Source: Maribacter sp. 1_MG-2023 | GTDB lineage: Bacteria > Bacteroidota > Bacteroidia > Flavobacteriales > Flavobacteriaceae | DNA length: 50,246 bases | Direction: 5' to 3' | Assembly: GCF_030547005.1 (NCBI RefSeq) | Contig: NZ_JAUOPN010000021.1 | Span: forward strand, 1 to 50,246 | Shown: piece by piece, positions 41,301 to 50,246 of the stretch | Numbering within the stretch: the first letter of the stretch is position 1 | Layout: each line of letters opens with the position of its first letter | The notes under the pieces: model-generated | What the model was told of the DNA's origin: nothing | What the model saw: the letters and a program-made list of their open reading frames with translations, nothing else | Databases searched by the model: none | Program-made: the position numbers and the translations under genes

Positions 41301-43283
41301 ATGAAACATACAGTACTAATTCTAATGAGTTTTGCGCTGTTCAACTCTTGTAATCCCAAAAAGACTATTACCGACTTCAATAAGTACCCTAAACCTATAG
41401 ACGAAAACCTTTGGATACAATACACCAAAGATGCTACGCTCTTTAAACTTTGGTCTCCAAATGCTGAAGAAGTAATTTTAAGACTCTATAAAGATGGACA
41501 TGACGCTACTGTGTTTTCATACTATAACCTGACAAAAAAGCATCAAGGTATTTGGCAAACAAAAGTAGATGGTGATTTAAATGGCATCTATTACACCTAT
41601 CAAGTTAAAATTAATGATTCGTGGCTAGATGAAACTCCGGGAATTTATGCAAAAGCTGTAGGTGTTAATGGCAATAGAGCTATGGTCTTAGATATGGAAA
41701 CCACCAACCCGAAGGCTTGGAAAAAAGACTCACCCCCTACTCTTAGTAAATATAATGAAGCTATAATTTATGAATTACATGTTCGTGACATGACAATTCA
41801 TCCGCAGTCTGGCTCATCACTACCTGGTACATACTTAGGGTTAATAGAAGCTGAAACTAAAGGTCCAAACCGAGTTGCTACAGGTATTGATCATTTAAAA
41901 GAATTAGGCATTACCCATGTGCATCTTTTACCCACTTTAGACCACTACTCTATTGATGAAACTAATTTAGACACTCCACAATTTAATTGGGGTTACGACC
42001 CTAATAACTACAATACCCCTGAAGGTTCTTTTTCTACCGACCCCTTTAATGCAGAAGTTCGCATTAAAGAGTTCAAGCAAATGGTAAAAACTTTTCATGA
42101 TAATGGTATTGGGGTTATTTTAGATGTCGCATATAACCACACTGGCAAAACAAAAGAATCTAACTTTAATCAAGAAGTACCTGGGTACTACTATCGCCAT
42201 TGGGAAGATGGTTCTTATTCAGATGCTGCTGCCTGCGGTAACGAAACTGCCTCAGAGCGTGCTATGATGCGGAAATTCATGATTGAATCTGTCTTACATT
42301 GGACGAAAGAATATCATATTGACGGATTCCGTTTCGACCTCATGGGTATTCATGACATTGAAACCATGAATAAAATTGGCGAAACTGTTTTAATAATAAA
42401 TCCTGATGCACTTTTATATGGCGAAGGATGGACTGCTAAAGATTCTCCTCTAGCAGAAGAAAAACGAGCCCTTAAAAAACATATGCAGCAACTTCCAAAA
42501 TTTGCTGCTTTTAGTGATGATTTACGTGATGGGTTAAAAGGTTCAGTTTTCGAGGATGAAAGTTTAGGTTTTGTTAGTGGTGCCAAGAATACAGAGGAAT
42601 CGATTAAATTCGGAATTGTAGGTGCCATTCAACATCCTCAAATTGAATATGAAGATATAAATTATTCTGACGACCCTTGGACCTTAGAACCATGGCAATC
42701 TATCAACTATGTTTCATGCCACGATAATCATACCTTATTTGACAAACTTAAAATTTCAAGACCAGATGCAACATTAGAAGAATTGATTACTATGGATAAA
42801 TTAGCGAATGCCATTGTACTGACCTCCCAAGGCACCCCGTTTCTTCATGCTGGATCAGAAATGCTTCGTACTAAAAACGGAGAACATAATTCTTACAACC
42901 TACCAGATAGTATTAATCAAATAAACTGGAATTGGAAAAATGACCATAAAGAGGTTTTTGAGTATTATAAAAACCTTATTCAATTACGAAAAGCACATTC
43001 GGCATTTACCATGCACAATGCCCTTGATATACAAAAGCATTTAAAATTTCAAAAAGCAAATGACAGCCTTGTCTCCTTCATTTTAGAAGAGCATGCAAAT
43101 GGTGATACTTGGAAGAATATTTTGGTTATTTACAATGCACACAACAAAAACATTAATTATAAAATTGATGGGGTTTGGCAAAAAGCTGTTTCTGGTAGTA
43201 CCTTTGACTTTCAAGGGCTGCATATACTGAAAAACAATATCGAAGTACCGCCGCTATCAATGTACATAGCATTTCAGAAATAA
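41301..43283 (+). CDS. pulA: Type I pullulanase (GH13), lipoprotein
   Basis: 660 aa. It cleaves alpha-1,6 bonds of pullulan or branched alpha-glucans. N-terminal lipoprotein signal ends LFNSC (Cys17). A CBM48-like module (~30-125, LWSPNAEEVILRLYKDG) precedes the GH13 barrel. Type I marker FNWGYDPNNYNTPEGSF lies at ~226-242. Catalytic residues: nucleophile Asp346 in FRFDLMG, acid/base Glu375 in YGEGW, and Asp475 in SCHDNHT. Lipid anchoring suggests periplasmic or surface action. No SusC/SusD or other polysaccharide genes lie nearby, so it is not in an obvious utilisation locus. Confidence 0.94.
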   Translation: MKHTVLILMSFALFNSCNPKKTITDFNKYPKPIDENLWIQYTKDATLFKLWSPNAEEVILRLYKDGHDATVFSYYNLTKKHQGIWQTKVDGDLNGIYYTYQVKINDSWLDETPGIYAKAVGVNGNRAMVLDMETTNPKAWKKDSPPTLSKYNEAIIYELHVRDMTIHPQSGSSLPGTYLGLIEAETKGPNRVATGIDHLKELGITHVHLLPTLDHYSIDETNLDTPQFNWGYDPNNYNTPEGSFSTDPFNAEVRIKEFKQMVKTFHDNGIGVILDVAYNHTGKTKESNFNQEVPGYYYRHWEDGSYSDAAACGNETASERAMMRKFMIESVLHWTKEYHIDGFRFDLMGIHDIETMNKIGETVLIINPDALLYGEGWTAKDSPLAEEKRALKKHMQQLPKFAAFSDDLRDGLKGSVFEDESLGFVSGAKNTEESIKFGIVGAIQHPQIEYEDINYSDDPWTLEPWQSINYVSCHDNHTLFDKLKISRPDATLEELITMDKLANAIVLTSQGTPFLHAGSEMLRTKNGEHNSYNLPDSINQINWNWKNDHKEVFEYYKNLIQLRKAHSAFTMHNALDIQKHLKFQKANDSLVSFILEEHANGDTWKNILVIYNAHNKNINYKIDGVWQKAVSGSTFDFQGLHILKNNIEVPPLSMYIAFQK

Positions 43284-43311
43284 TTGTAAGTCTATAAAAT
43301 TTTAATAAAAC

Positions 43312-43536
43312 ATGAGTTCAGATCCTCAACCTAACAATCCGCTTCATGGTATTAAGCTAGCAACAATACTTGAAGAACTTACAGAAAAATATTCTTGGGA
43401 AGATTTGGCTGGTCAAGTTGATATTAATTGCTTTAAAAGTAATCCGTCTATAAAATCAAGCTTAAAATTTTTACGTAGAACTCCGTGGGCACGTGAAAAA
43501 GTTGAACATTTATACTTACAATCCTTCAAAAAATAA
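43312..43536 (+). CDS. VF530-family small DNA-binding protein
   Basis: 74 aa. It matches the VF530/DUF2132 pattern, [20 protein letters not shown] then [31 protein letters not shown]. From memory, family members are small helical proteins proposed to bind DNA; their function is unknown. The stop shares one base with the trmL start (TAATG), so translation of the two is probably coupled. Confidence 0.9.
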   Translation: MSSDPQPNNPLHGIKLATILEELTEKYSWEDLAGQVDINCFKSNPSIKSSLKFLRRTPWAREKVEHLYLQSFKK

Positions 43537-43994
43537 TGAGCCTTAATATAGTACTCATAGAACCAGAAATACCGAATAATACAGGTAACATCGGCAGATT
43601 AGCTCTCGGAACAGGATCTACATTGCATTTGGTAAAACCATTCGGATTTGAACTTACCGATAAACGTTTAAAAAGAGCGGGACTAGATTACTGGCAACAC
43701 CTCAATGTTATTATGTACGAGAATGTTGATGAATTCTTTGACCAGCATAAGGACAAAAAAATGATATTCTTTTCTGCTACGGCTACCAAAAATCATTGGG
43801 AAATGGATTTTGAAGATGACATGTTTCTCGTTTTCGGGAAAGAATCTGTTGGCTTACCTAAAGAATTATTACAGCAAAACATCGAGAACAATTCCAAGAT
43901 TCCATTGTATAGCGAACACATTAGAAGTTTAAACTTAGCCAATGCTGTAGCCATTACCATTTACGAAGGTTTACGACAAATAAACCTGAAATAA
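43536..43994 (+). CDS. trmL: tRNA (cytidine(34)-2'-O)-methyltransferase
   Basis: 152 aa, minimal single-domain SPOUT enzyme that methylates the ribose of wobble base 34 in certain tRNA-Leu. Motifs: EPEIPNNTGNIGRLALGTG (~9-27), VFGKESVGLPKELL (~93-106), IPLYSEHIRSLNLANAVAI (~118-136). Normal length for TrmL. It follows the VF530 gene with 1-nt overlap. Confidence 0.93.
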   Translation: MSLNIVLIEPEIPNNTGNIGRLALGTGSTLHLVKPFGFELTDKRLKRAGLDYWQHLNVIMYENVDEFFDQHKDKKMIFFSATATKNHWEMDFEDDMFLVFGKESVGLPKELLQQNIENNSKIPLYSEHIRSLNLANAVAITIYEGLRQINLK

Positions 43995-44359
43995 TTGCTT
44001 TCTTTTGATAACTGAAATGGTGCAAAATTTTAAAAAAATGCTAACTAAACTATCGGTAGTAAAATTTAAGTTGCACTAATTTTCTCTTCCTAAATCAAAA
44101 ACTTCAATCTAGTTTTCCAATTAAAATCCATCACTTACCAAATTCCAAATAACATAAGCTCATATTACCTATATCGTAAAAAATCAGCATAATATCACGA
44201 TTCTATCATTCATGAAAAAATATTCAAATTAGTCCAGATATTAGGTTTCCCCAACTTCCCGTTAAAATTTTAAAATCATTTAATTATAGCAGAATAATTG
44301 ATTATTTTCAAAGTGAAATTCTTTTATTCCACCATTAGAACCAACCTAACTTCCACCTT
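43995..44359. other. AT-rich gap without recognisable gene
   Basis: 365 bp of strongly AT-rich sequence between trmL and the BNR-repeat gene. I see no ORF with coding character, no clear terminator after trmL and no full promoter match. It may hold a long 5' leader of the downstream gene. Confidence 0.6.
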
Positions 44360-47300
44360 ATGAATACGAAAAGATGCTACCTATTACTTGCATTTACATT
44401 GGTCGCCTTTAGCATCAGTTTTGCACAAAAAAGATCTAAAAAAACAACTGCAACAATAACTCCAGAATTCTACGAAAATCTAGAATGGCGAAATATCGGC
44501 CCTGTACGTGGTGGTCGTTCTTTAGGATCTTCGGGAAGTCCAAGTAGGCCTAACGAATATTATTTCGGTGCAACAGGTGGCGGATTATGGAAAACTACAG
44601 ATGGCGGTAATGAATGGGAAGCTGTTACCGATGGTCAAATTACAAGCTCTTCCGTTGGTGCAGTTGCGGTCGCAGAAACTAATCCTGATATTGTATACAT
44701 TGGTATGGGAGAAGTACAATTGCGCGGCAGTATCACCCAAGGTGACGGAGTTTATAAATCAGCTGATGCCGGTAAAACTTGGACACATCTAGGGCTAGAA
44801 GAAACTCAAGCGGTTTCTAGAATTAGAATTCACCCAACAAATCCTGATATTGTCTATGTAGCAGCTTTAGGTCACCCATATGGCGATAATGAACAACGTG
44901 GTGTTTTTAAAAGTACCGATGGCGGAAAAAATTGGAACAAGACATTATATGTAAGCGACAAGGCAGGTGCCGTAGATTTAATAATTGACAGAAATAATCC
45001 TAATGTTTTATACGCAAGCACATGGCAAGTTCAAAGAAAAGCATGGAAAATGTGGGGCGGAGGACCAGATTGTAAACTATGGAAATCCACTGACGCCGGT
45101 GAAACTTGGATAGATCTTTCGAAAAACCCTGGAATGCCAAAAGGTCCGTTAGGTAAAATCGGTGTTACAGTTTCACCAGCAGATTCTAATCGTGTTTGGG
45201 CCGTTGTGGAAGCTAACGAAGGTGGTGTTTTTCGTTCAGACGATGCCGGTAAAACTTGGGAACGTACCAATGATGAAAGAAAACTGAGACAACGTGCTTT
45301 TTACTATTCGAGAATTTATGCGGATCCGCTTGACAAAGACATTGTTTACGGACTTAATGTTGATTTTTGGAAGTCTACAGATGGCGGAAAAACTTTTGAC
45401 ATAAAAATTAAAGTACCACATGGCGATAATCATGATTTATGGATAGACCCTAACAATCCAGACCGTATGATTTCTTCTAATGACGGCGGTGGTGTTGTTA
45501 GTATCAATGGTGGAAAATCATGGACAAAAGAAGATTACACTACTACACAACTGTACCATGTAATGACAACGAACGACGTACCTTATCATGTTGCTGGCGC
45601 ACAACAAGACAATAGTACTATTGCCGTACCAAGTGATGGCTGGGGACATATGCAAGCAAGAGGTCAAGGAGATGGTTGGGCTTACGCTGTTGGCGGTGGC
45701 GAAAGTGGGTGGATTACCCAACATCCTACGGACTTAGATATTTTTTATGCCGGTAGCCAAGGAGCACTTTTAACTCGTTATGATAGAAGTAACGGACAAT
45801 CTAGAGATATTCAAGTATACCCACGTTTTTTCTCTGGTGAGCCCGCTAGTGCCTTACCAGAACGCTGGCAGTGGACTTTTCCTATTATGTTCGCTCCAAA
45901 AGATTCTAATTTGATGTACACATGCTCTCAACATGTTTGGAAAACTACAGATGACGGACAGTCTTGGGAAAAAATTAGTCCAGATTTAACGTATGCAGAC
46001 CCAACTACTTTAGGTAAAACTGGCGGTATTATCACCATGGATATGAACGGACCAGAAATTTACGCTACCGTATTTGCCCTTGCTCCATCAAACCACGATA
46101 TCAATACCATATGGGCAGGTTCCGATGATGGCAAAATCCATATTACAAGAGATGGAGGTGAAAATTGGACAGATATTACTCCAAAAGATTTACCAAAATT
46201 TTCAAGAGTAAGTATTATTGATGAATCTATTCATAACCCGGGTACACTCTATGCTGCAGCTAATAGATATCAAGTTGATGACAGACAACCTTATGTTTAC
46301 AAAACACATGATTTTGGTAAAACTTGGACCAAGATTATTACCGGTATTGAAGACGGTCATTTTGCAAGAGCCGTACGTGAAGATCCTGTAAAAGAAGGTC
46401 TGTTATTTTTAGCTACAGAACATGGAGTATATTTTTCAATGAACGATGGTGAGCTATGGCAAAGTCTTCAGTTAGAACTTCCAGATACTCCTGTTAGAGA
46501 TTTAGTCATAAAAGATAATGATGTCGTATTAGGAACACATGGAAGAGGATTCTGGATCTTGGATGATATTCAACCCATAAGACAGTTTACCCCAGAAATG
46601 GCAAAGCAAGATGCTGTTCTGTTTAAACCTACAGATGCGCTTAGAGGTTTAACAAACGCCTCTATTCAATACTACTTAAAGGAACAAAAAGACACCATCA
46701 CTTTTGAAATTTATGATGCTCAAAATAAATTAATCAACACCTTTACCGGTAGCAAACCGAAATATGAAGTAGACCCTAATATTCCTTATTGGCTGAAAGG
46801 CGGATCAACAAAGCCTACCACTGCAAAAGGAATAAATACGTTTACTTGGGATATGAGATATACTGGCGCCACCACTTTTGACGGTATGATTATTTGGAGT
46901 GCAAGACCTGCTCGAGGACCAAAAGCTCCATTAGGAATTTATAAAGTGAAAATGAAATCTGGCGATTATGAAAAAACATATGCCTTCGAAATAAAAATGG
47001 ACCCAAATTTAAAAGGTATCACCAAAGAAGATTTAGATGAGCAGTTTGAACTTTCGAATAAAATTATGGGTAAAACTACTGCTGCCAATGAAGCGGTGAT
47101 TAAAATTCATGAAATAAAAAAATCCCTTACAGCTTCGAAAGAGAGTATTGATACCAGCGACTATACTAATACAGTCACTCCATTTTTAAATGATTTATCA
47201 GAAGTTGAAGAAGCATTGTATCAAGTAAAAAACCAATCGGGTCAGGATCCTTTGAATTTCCCTATTAAGCTTAATAATAGATTAGCTTCATTACGTCGCA

Positions 47301-47467
47301 GTGTTGAATCTGGAGAAGCAAAACCTACTAACGGAGCTTATAAAGTGTATGAAGAACTATCTGCAGAACTTAAAATTGAACTTCAAAAACTGGATAGTAT
47401 TTTGAGTAAATACAAAACGAAAATAAATCCTATATTAACTAAAAATGGTGGTTCGAAGATTGATTAA
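44360..47467 (+). CDS. Large secreted BNR/Asp-box (sortilin-like) beta-propeller protein
   Basis: 1035 aa with signal peptide (residues 1-22, ending SFAQ). About eleven Asp-box-like motifs are visible, e.g. KTTDGGNEW, KSADAGKTW, KSTDGGKNW, KSTDAGETW, RSDDAGKTW, KSTDGGKTF, KTTDDGQSW, ITRDGGENW, KTHDFGKTW. They indicate one or two beta-propellers over residues ~35-730, similar to sortilin/VPS10 or glycosidase-like proteins. A linker and a beta-sandwich (~765-885) and a helical C-terminus (~890-1035) follow. Homologues in Bacteroidota are often called glycosyl hydrolases, but I see no catalytic evidence. No T9SS sorting domain ends it. Function unknown. Confidence 0.85.
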   Translation: MNTKRCYLLLAFTLVAFSISFAQKRSKKTTATITPEFYENLEWRNIGPVRGGRSLGSSGSPSRPNEYYFGATGGGLWKTTDGGNEWEAVTDGQITSSSVGAVAVAETNPDIVYIGMGEVQLRGSITQGDGVYKSADAGKTWTHLGLEETQAVSRIRIHPTNPDIVYVAALGHPYGDNEQRGVFKSTDGGKNWNKTLYVSDKAGAVDLIIDRNNPNVLYASTWQVQRKAWKMWGGGPDCKLWKSTDAGETWIDLSKNPGMPKGPLGKIGVTVSPADSNRVWAVVEANEGGVFRSDDAGKTWERTNDERKLRQRAFYYSRIYADPLDKDIVYGLNVDFWKSTDGGKTFDIKIKVPHGDNHDLWIDPNNPDRMISSNDGGGVVSINGGKSWTKEDYTTTQLYHVMTTNDVPYHVAGAQQDNSTIAVPSDGWGHMQARGQGDGWAYAVGGGESGWITQHPTDLDIFYAGSQGALLTRYDRSNGQSRDIQVYPRFFSGEPASALPERWQWTFPIMFAPKDSNLMYTCSQHVWKTTDDGQSWEKISPDLTYADPTTLGKTGGIITMDMNGPEIYATVFALAPSNHDINTIWAGSDDGKIHITRDGGENWTDITPKDLPKFSRVSIIDESIHNPGTLYAAANRYQVDDRQPYVYKTHDFGKTWTKIITGIEDGHFARAVREDPVKEGLLFLATEHGVYFSMNDGELWQSLQLELPDTPVRDLVIKDNDVVLGTHGRGFWILDDIQPIRQFTPEMAKQDAVLFKPTDALRGLTNASIQYYLKEQKDTITFEIYDAQNKLINTFTGSKPKYEVDPNIPYWLKGGSTKPTTAKGINTFTWDMRYTGATTFDGMIIWSARPARGPKAPLGIYKVKMKSGDYEKTYAFEIKMDPNLKGITKEDLDEQFELSNKIMGKTTAANEAVIKIHEIKKSLTASKESIDTSDYTNTVTPFLNDLSEVEEALYQVKNQSGQDPLNFPIKLNNRLASLRRSVESGEAKPTNGAYKVYEELSAELKIELQKLDSILSKYKTKINPILTKNGGSKID

Positions 47468-47517
47468 ATGATGTTAAAGCAAAAGCTAAAACACAATTAA
47501 AACGAATTACAAATACG

Positions 47518-47525
47518 TATTTTTG
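47518..47525 (+). promoter_or_regulatory. -7 element of rpe (TATTTTTG)
   Basis: TATTTTTG lies 25 bp before the rpe ATG. No -33 match found. Confidence 0.5.
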
Positions 47526-47550
47526 TAATGAACAAATAAGGTTTATTCAT

Positions 47551-48201
47551 ATGAAAAAGGCAAGTATAGCGCCATCACTTTTAGCAGCAGACTTTGGAAA
47601 TCTACAACGTGATGTAGAAATGGTAAATTCAAGTGAGGCGGAGTATCATCATATTGATGTTATGGATGGAGTTTTTGTTCCAAATATATCTTACGGTATG
47701 CCTGTTGTAAAAGCCATTCAAAAACATGCTACAAAACCTTTAGATGTACATTTGATGATTGTGGACCCTGATAGATATCTTGAAGAATTCGCAAAACTTG
47801 GAGCTCATATTTTGACGGTACATTATGAAGCGTGTACGCATTTACATAGAACTATACAAGCCATAAAGGCTTTGGGCATGAAAGCTGGTGTTGCTTTGAA
47901 TCCGCATACAAATGTTTTGCTTTTAGAAGATATCATTCAAGATATTGACGTTGTATTGATTATGAGTGTAAATCCTGGCTTTGGTGGACAATCATTTATA
48001 GAAAATACATATGATAAAATAAAAGCTACCAAAGCTTTAATTACAAGAAAGAAATCATCTGCTCTTATAGAAGTTGATGGCGGAGTTACCACTGCCAATT
48101 CAAAGAAATTAGTTGAAGCTGGTGCAGATATTTTAGTTGCCGGTAGTTTTGTATTTAAAAGCGCCGATCCAATTAAAACTATAAAAGAACTAAAAGGATG
48201 A
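47551..48201 (+). CDS. rpe: Ribulose-phosphate 3-epimerase
   Basis: 216 aa. Metal-dependent TIM barrel that interconverts ribulose 5-phosphate and xylulose 5-phosphate in the pentose phosphate pathway. Motifs: APSLLAADFGNL (~7-18), HHIDVMDGVFVPNISYG (~34-50), DVHLMIVDP (~68-76), MSVNPGFGGQSF (~138-149) and EVDGGVTTAN (~174-183). It overlaps the next gene by 4 bp (ATGA). Confidence 0.97.
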   Translation: MKKASIAPSLLAADFGNLQRDVEMVNSSEAEYHHIDVMDGVFVPNISYGMPVVKAIQKHATKPLDVHLMIVDPDRYLEEFAKLGAHILTVHYEACTHLHRTIQAIKALGMKAGVALNPHTNVLLLEDIIQDIDVVLIMSVNPGFGGQSFIENTYDKIKATKALITRKKSSALIEVDGGVTTANSKKLVEAGADILVAGSFVFKSADPIKTIKELKG

Positions 48202-49178
48202 AAACTGTATTTGACATGGTCATCATCGGTGGTGGACCAATTGGAATTGCATGTGGTTTGGAAGCAAAGAAAAACGGACTAAACTACCTAATTTTAGAAA
48301 AGGGGCCTATTGTGAATTCGCTTTTTCATTACCCTAGTAACATGCAGTTTTTCTCTTCATCTGAAAAATTAGAGATTGACGAAATACCATTTATAAGTAA
48401 TGAAGCTAAACCTAAACGAGATGAAGCTTTAGAATACTATAGACGTATTGTGACCTCAAATAAATTGAATATACATCTTTTTGAAAAAGTAGAAAATGTT
48501 CAAAAAAATGAGAATGTATTTACAATAGTTTCAGATAAGGCCACCTATTCTTCAAAACAGGTTGTAATATCTACTGGTTTTTATGACCTACCTAATTTAT
48601 TGAATGTGCCAGGCGAAAATTTAGAGAAAGTAGTGCACTATTATGATAACCCACATTATTATTCAGGTCAAAAAGTAGCCGTAATTGGAGCTAGCAATTC
48701 TGCTATTGACGCAGCACTTGAATGTTGGCGAAAAGGTGCAGAGGTCTCTTTGATTATTCGTGGCTCAGAAGTCGGGCAACGCGTTAAATATTGGGTACGA
48801 CCAGATATCATTAATAGAATTGAAGAAGGTAGCATCAAAGCTTATTACAACACAACTATAAAATCAATTTCAAAAAATCACATCAATTTAACCACAAAAG
48901 ATGGAGATATAGCCATTGAAAATGACTTTGTTTTAGCACTAACTGGATATAAACCTAATTTTAAATTTTTAGAAAAAATAGGTGTCAATACAAGTAATGA
49001 CGAAAAGAAATTACCCGATTACAATCCAGATACTATGGAAACTAATGTCGCAGGTCTTTATTTAGCAGGTGTAATTTGTGGAGGGATGGAAACCCACAAA
49101 TGGTTTATAGAGAATTCTAGAATTCACGCAAAAATGATTGTTAAGAATATTATTTCGAGTACGATAACTACCTCGTAA
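48198..49178 (+). CDS. YpdA-like NAD(P)/FAD-dependent thiol reductase
   Basis: 326 aa. Resembles YpdA, the putative bacillithiol disulfide reductase. FAD site VIIGGGPIGIACGLEA (~8-23), a second NAD(P) site VAVIGASNSAIDAALE (~161-176), and LAGVICGGMETHKWFIENSRIHA near the C-terminus. There is no CxxC redox pair, which fits YpdA rather than thioredoxin reductase. The 4-nt overlap with rpe links it to a pentose phosphate enzyme, which supplies NADPH indirectly; a functional link is inference. Confidence 0.88.
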   Translation: MKTVFDMVIIGGGPIGIACGLEAKKNGLNYLILEKGPIVNSLFHYPSNMQFFSSSEKLEIDEIPFISNEAKPKRDEALEYYRRIVTSNKLNIHLFEKVENVQKNENVFTIVSDKATYSSKQVVISTGFYDLPNLLNVPGENLEKVVHYYDNPHYYSGQKVAVIGASNSAIDAALECWRKGAEVSLIIRGSEVGQRVKYWVRPDIINRIEEGSIKAYYNTTIKSISKNHINLTTKDGDIAIENDFVLALTGYKPNFKFLEKIGVNTSNDEKKLPDYNPDTMETNVAGLYLAGVICGGMETHKWFIENSRIHAKMIVKNIISSTITTS

Positions 49179-49265
49179 TTAACTGATATAATGGCATTAA
49201 AAATTGTCACAACAATAGACACTTTTTAAAAACGTTATATTTACTTAGCAACAAAACCAAACCTT

Positions 49266-49871
49266 ATGATTTTCTTCGGTACCGGATCAGCAAATCTTGA
49301 CTCTGTAAAAACAAGAAATATTACTTGTCAACACTGCAACAATCCAGATACTATTTACATCAATATTTACAGAAAGCATGCACACGTTTTTTGGATCCCT
49401 ATGTTTCCATTAGGCAAAAGTGTTAGTTCTTATTGCAACCATTGTAAAGAGACCTTGTCGCCAAAACAAATGCCAGAGGCTCTTAAAACGCAATATAAAA
49501 ACATAAAAGATGAAGCTAAAGGACCTATATGGCAATTTTCAGGACTTTTAGTATTAGCACTTTTGATAGGATTTGCAATTTATTCTGGTGGAAAAGACAA
49601 AGAAAATACGCAACTATATTTATCAGCTCCGGCTGTTGGTGATATATACCAATACAAGGCTGATAATGGCAATTATTCTACAATGAGACTTGAAAAAGTA
49701 ACTTCAGATAGTTTATACCTTTCCTTAAACGATTATGAAATATCAAAAAAATCTAGACTATATAAGATTGATAAAGATGAGAACTATTCTGAGGTAACTT
49801 ATGGGTATTCAAAAAATGAAGTTTCTCAAATGCAAAAAGAAGGTGTTATTTTCGATATTAATAGAGATTAA
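49266..49871 (+). CDS. Zinc-ribbon single-pass membrane protein
   Basis: 201 aa. N-terminal zinc-ribbon-like pair CQHC (~22-25) and CNHC (~57-60), with a FWIPMFPLGK stretch between, as in the zinc-ribbon-15 family. One transmembrane helix is at ~91-108. The C-terminal ~90 residues (GDIYQYKADNGNYSTMRLEKV) form a small soluble domain, presumably on the far side of the membrane. Function unknown. An imperfect -7 element (TATATTTA, 49236-49243) lies upstream and a terminator follows. Confidence 0.83.
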   Translation: MIFFGTGSANLDSVKTRNITCQHCNNPDTIYINIYRKHAHVFWIPMFPLGKSVSSYCNHCKETLSPKQMPEALKTQYKNIKDEAKGPIWQFSGLLVLALLIGFAIYSGGKDKENTQLYLSAPAVGDIYQYKADNGNYSTMRLEKVTSDSLYLSLNDYEISKKSRLYKIDKDENYSEVTYGYSKNEVSQMQKEGVIFDINRD

Positions 49872-49894
49872 TAATCAGCATTCAAAACAAACGA

Positions 49895-49926
49895 AAACCT
49901 GAGAAGCAAACTTCTCAGGTTTTTTT
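49895..49926 (+). terminator. Terminator after zinc-ribbon gene
   Basis: A 12-bp perfect stem, 49895-49906 paired with 49911-49922, 4-nt loop CAAA, then a T-run. Confidence 0.9.
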
Positions 49927-50214
49927 ATATACACTACTGAAAGTTTCAATTTATGTGTGTTTACTTTTAAAATTGATAACTACAAATATCAATTCAAAAA
50001 TATGGCATCAGTCATTCTTTTATATAACATGGTTATATAAAACACTTAAGGAATAACTCATAACTAAAAATATCAGATTAACTTTCATTTACAACTTCTC
50101 TTTCAAATTAACGATGAACTAAGTTTGATTATATGAAGATTATGCTCGAATAGAAGTTAAATCCTTATTGACCATATTAACTATCCTAACAGACTTATCT
50201 ATATAACTTAATTC
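49927..50214. other. AT-rich gap at window end, nothing recognised
   Basis: Roughly 290 bp of AT-rich sequence after the terminator. I see no supported ORF, hairpin or promoter. Confidence 0.5.
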
Positions 50215-50238
50215 TAGTAGTAGTAGTAGTAGTAGTAG
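50215..50238. repeat. Trinucleotide repeat (TAG)8
   Basis: Eight perfect TAG copies followed by TGG, a few bases before the window edge. Whether it lies in a coding region beyond the window cannot be seen. Confidence 0.9.
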
Positions 50239-50246
50239 TGGTAATA

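Noticed and set aside
49204..49217. ATTGT-CACA-ACAAT short palindrome before the zinc-ribbon gene, similar to the half-site near nqrA
   Set aside because: Different spacing (4 instead of 10) and only five-base arms; too weak to call a shared operator.

Overview
This window looks like an ordinary chromosomal stretch from a marine Flavobacteriaceae bacterium (Bacteroidota), perhaps close to Maribacter or Zobellia; the genus is a guess. Four things point there: low GC; many TAnnTTTG promoter elements, the -7 sequence of the Bacteroidota primary sigma factor; type IX secretion (T9SS) and gliding genes; and a complete Na+-translocating NADH:quinone reductase (NQR) operon. I saw no rRNA, tRNA, CRISPR array, insertion sequence or integrase.

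Layout. 1-4024: a tightly packed run of four secreted or surface proteins, namely the C-terminal end of a repetitive phage-fibre-like protein, two small secreted proteins that share an N-terminal module, and a protein with a T9SS type B sorting domain. 4154-5698: a Tat-type M15 carboxypeptidase and an M48 metalloprotease. 5835-7085: a 55-aa membrane microprotein and two paralogous secreted ankyrin proteins. 7304-10450: gpmI, map and a methyltransferase. 10451-18027 (minus strand): apbE, a small conserved protein, and nqrFEDCBA as they lie on the map (transcribed A to F). 18180-23290: a T9SS plug-like protein, a DUF3667 protein, apaG, pruA and a secreted DinB-fold protein. 23593-29574: rsmG, a fatty acid desaturase, an aminotransferase and the trkA-trkH potassium uptake pair. 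29803-34697: ubiE, porT, a TrmH-family RNA methylase and a lipid-anchored Omp85 protein (TamL-like). 34759-41041: fbaA, accD, a small lipoprotein, rpsO, pnp and the primary sigma factor. 41301-49871: a type I pullulanase, a VF530-family protein, trmL, a large BNR-repeat protein, rpe, a YpdA-like reductase and a zinc-ribbon membrane protein.

How the parts connect. ApbE attaches FMN to NqrB and NqrC, so its position beside nqr is functional. UbiE makes the menaquinone that NQR reduces. PorT and the plug-like protein are T9SS parts, and the 2852-4024 protein is a likely T9SS cargo. The sigma factor at 40178 should read the TAnnTTTG promoters, and these settle several start codons (ubiE, porT, tamL, pruA).

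Most of the window is housekeeping. The parts most worth a second look are the fibre-like surface cluster at the left edge, a strong intrinsic-terminator hairpin buried in a lipoprotein reading frame after accD, a multi-hairpin pnp leader, a palindrome between nqrA and the T9SS plug gene, and a Glu in place of the usual Ala in the NqrB flavinylation motif.
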